Positions 41,629 through 42,639 of a DNA stretch of 42,639 nt are shown in pieces. Positions within the stretch are counted from its first letter, which is position 1; every line of letters begins with the position of its first letter. The DNA is from Microbacterium saccharophilum (lineage in GTDB: Bacteria > Actinomycetota > Actinomycetes > Actinomycetales > Microbacteriaceae): NCBI RefSeq assembly GCF_007992455.1, contig NZ_BKAH01000018.1, positions 1 to 42,639 of the forward strand, written 5' to 3'. A model generated the notes under the pieces. It was not told the origin of the DNA, did not search any database, and was given only the letters and a program-made list of their open reading frames with translations. A program made the translations under genes and the position numbers.

Positions 41629-42639
41629 TCAAACAGACGGACGCCGCTTGATCCAGGAGATGGCCTTCCTTGACGGGACTGGTGTGTCGCGCATGTCCTG
41701 GAGCGAGATCGGCCGCCGTACCGGGTTCAAGCGGTGAAACTGTCGTAGACGCTCTCCCAGACTTAGCTTTTTCCAGTCAGGGCCGCCGACAACGAGATCG
41801 TCGCCTGGCAACAGGATCAGCGGTCCGACTTCGTCCTCTCCAAGCTCTCGCAATACGACCGTGCATGCTCGTTGCTCGGCGACTGCCCCGCTGGGAAGCT
41901 CCAACGTCGTATCGACGATCACATACTGGCGTTGCAATGAGACCGGGTTTCCTTGCGCGTCCTTCGAAGCGATCGTTACCGGGATCGTGAAGCTCCCTGG
42001 CGCGCCAGGGCTTGTAATGGTCAGCGACCCATCGTTCGCGGCACACGTCAGCGCTACCCATGTCCGAAAGTTGTAGCCCGTTGGGGTGAGGCCGCCACCG
42101 ACCGGAATGCGGACCTCAACGTCAAGGATGAGCTGGTGTGGGCCAGCCTCGAGGATTTGGTGTGGCCCGACGAAGAAGGAGATTTGAGGTTCGGTCAGTG
42201 CGAAGGCGTCTGCGGTGATCGAGACCGTGGTGCGCGACAGTACACGCTCAAGTTCGATCGTGCGTCGGTCGCACGACGCGCCGCCAAAGTACACAGCGAT
42301 CTCTCCTGAGGGGGTGCGGCTGATCTCGGTGCGGTCCGTCGTCTCCGATACCACTTGGACCGCGCCGGGCTGCAGCTGTCGACCGATGAGCACTTCAGCA
42401 GAGTCGCCATCGGAAGACAACACCCGGACGCCGATGTGTCCATCACTCCACTCGCGCGCCGCCGAGTCTTCACTGATCAGGTGTTCTTCGGCTGCGCGAC
42501 GGAGCTTGGGGTTCTTGTAGCCGTCACCATACTGGGGCATCGCGGGAATGTCGCGGACTCGCTGAATCAGCACGCCAGGGCGTGCGGGTTGCGAGCCTCC
42601 GGCGCCGACATTCTGGTCCCACCCTGAGGTGGGACGGTA
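41629..42639 (-). CDS. hypothetical protein, 5' end beyond the window
   Basis: The frame is open to the last base of the window; GTG 42573 could start a 314-residue product, but the sequence before it (YRPTSGW, then QNVGAGGSQPARPGV) is protein-like, so the gene is probably longer. The visible part has a helical segment (KLRRAAEEHLISEDSAAREW), then about 250 residues rich in beta strands, for example HQLILDVEVRIPVGGGLTPT and FTIPVTIASKDAQGN. It ends in a basic tail (SWIKRRPSV). It has no membrane segments. I do not recognise the family; a missing N-terminal enzymatic domain is possible. Confidence 0.6.
   Translation of the reverse strand, partial: YRPTSGWDQNVGAGGSQPARPGVLIQRVRDIPAMPQYGDGYKNPKLRRAAEEHLISEDSAAREWSDGHIGVRVLSSDGDSAEVLIGRQLQPGAVQVVSETTDRTEISRTPSGEIAVYFGGASCDRRTIELERVLSRTTVSITADAFALTEPQISFFVGPHQILEAGPHQLILDVEVRIPVGGGLTPTGYNFRTWVALTCAANDGSLTITSPGAPGSFTIPVTIASKDAQGNPVSLQRQYVIVDTTLELPSGAVAEQRACTVVLRELGEDEVGPLILLPGDDLVVGGPDWKKLSLGERLRQFHRLNPVRRPISLQDMRDTPVPSRKAISWIKRRPSV
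42616..42635. repeat. 8-bp inverted repeat near the window end
   Basis: GTCCCACC and GGTGGGAC flank CTGA, a perfect stem-loop inside the open frame of the partial gene. It may simply be coding sequence. Confidence 0.4.

Noticed and set aside
1..42639. CRISPR arrays, tRNA and rRNA genes
   Set aside because: No regularly spaced repeats of 24-40 bp and no cloverleaf or rRNA-like sequence were noticed; an exhaustive scan was not possible by eye.

Overview
The window is GC-rich DNA that looks like a plasmid or integrative island of an actinomycete, probably a Microbacteriaceae member such as Microbacterium. The organism is inferred from family content (CsoR, CmtR, DUF6153, an actinobacterial-type MobF relaxase), base composition, frequent GTG starts and ATGA/GTGA gene overlaps. 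No chromosomal housekeeping block, tRNA, rRNA or CRISPR array was seen. The main content is metal and metalloid resistance layered onto a transfer backbone.

Layout. (1) Bases 1-13.1 kb hold a copper and redox module. It has a plus-strand relay (CGHC thioredoxin-like protein, CcdA-like membrane protein, anchored redoxin). A minus-strand cluster follows: DUF6153, DUF305, BNR-repeat lipoprotein, a CPD-motif P1B ATPase, response regulator, histidine kinase and two small proteins. A csoR-copZ-copA operon with a palindromic CsoR-type box completes it. (2) 13.1-19.5 kb holds an AAA_28 ATPase remnant, two membrane proteins, a winged-helix regulator, fragments of a transfer-type locus ending in an M23 peptidase, an IS481-type transposase, and a divergent hydrolase/MerR pair. 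(3) 19.5-22.3 kb is a large MobF relaxase-helicase. (4) 22.7-39.6 kb is the most informative part. A Gabija-type antiphage operon (gajA OLD-family ATPase/TOPRIM plus gajB UvrD-like helicase, minus strand) has been dismembered. A 1280-bp IS3 element with near-perfect terminal repeats and a 3-bp target duplication sits in the 5' third of gajB. A 12.2-kb element bounded by a 7-bp direct repeat (CAGATGC at 23150 and 35328) sits in the last third. Removing both insertions restores one uninterrupted helicase frame of about 513 codons. gajA also appears frameshifted near 39370.

The 12.2-kb element starts with three overlapping recombination genes: a tyrosine recombinase, a small HTH protein and a zinc-ribbon protein with a recombinase-like C-terminus. 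Their arrangement recalls Tn554 tnpA/B/C. Its cargo is an arsenic block (arsR, flavoprotein, trxB, trxA, acr3, an arsR-arsC fusion, arsC) and a cadmium-type block (cmtR, SPC-motif P1B ATPase, lspA, small thioredoxin-like protein). Most cargo genes overlap by 4 bp, and palindromic operator candidates precede the transcription units.

(5) 40.3-42.6 kb holds small hypothetical genes and a gene that runs off the window end. The likely history is a mobile backbone carrying relaxase and Gabija, which lost the defence operon to insertion while gaining metal resistance.
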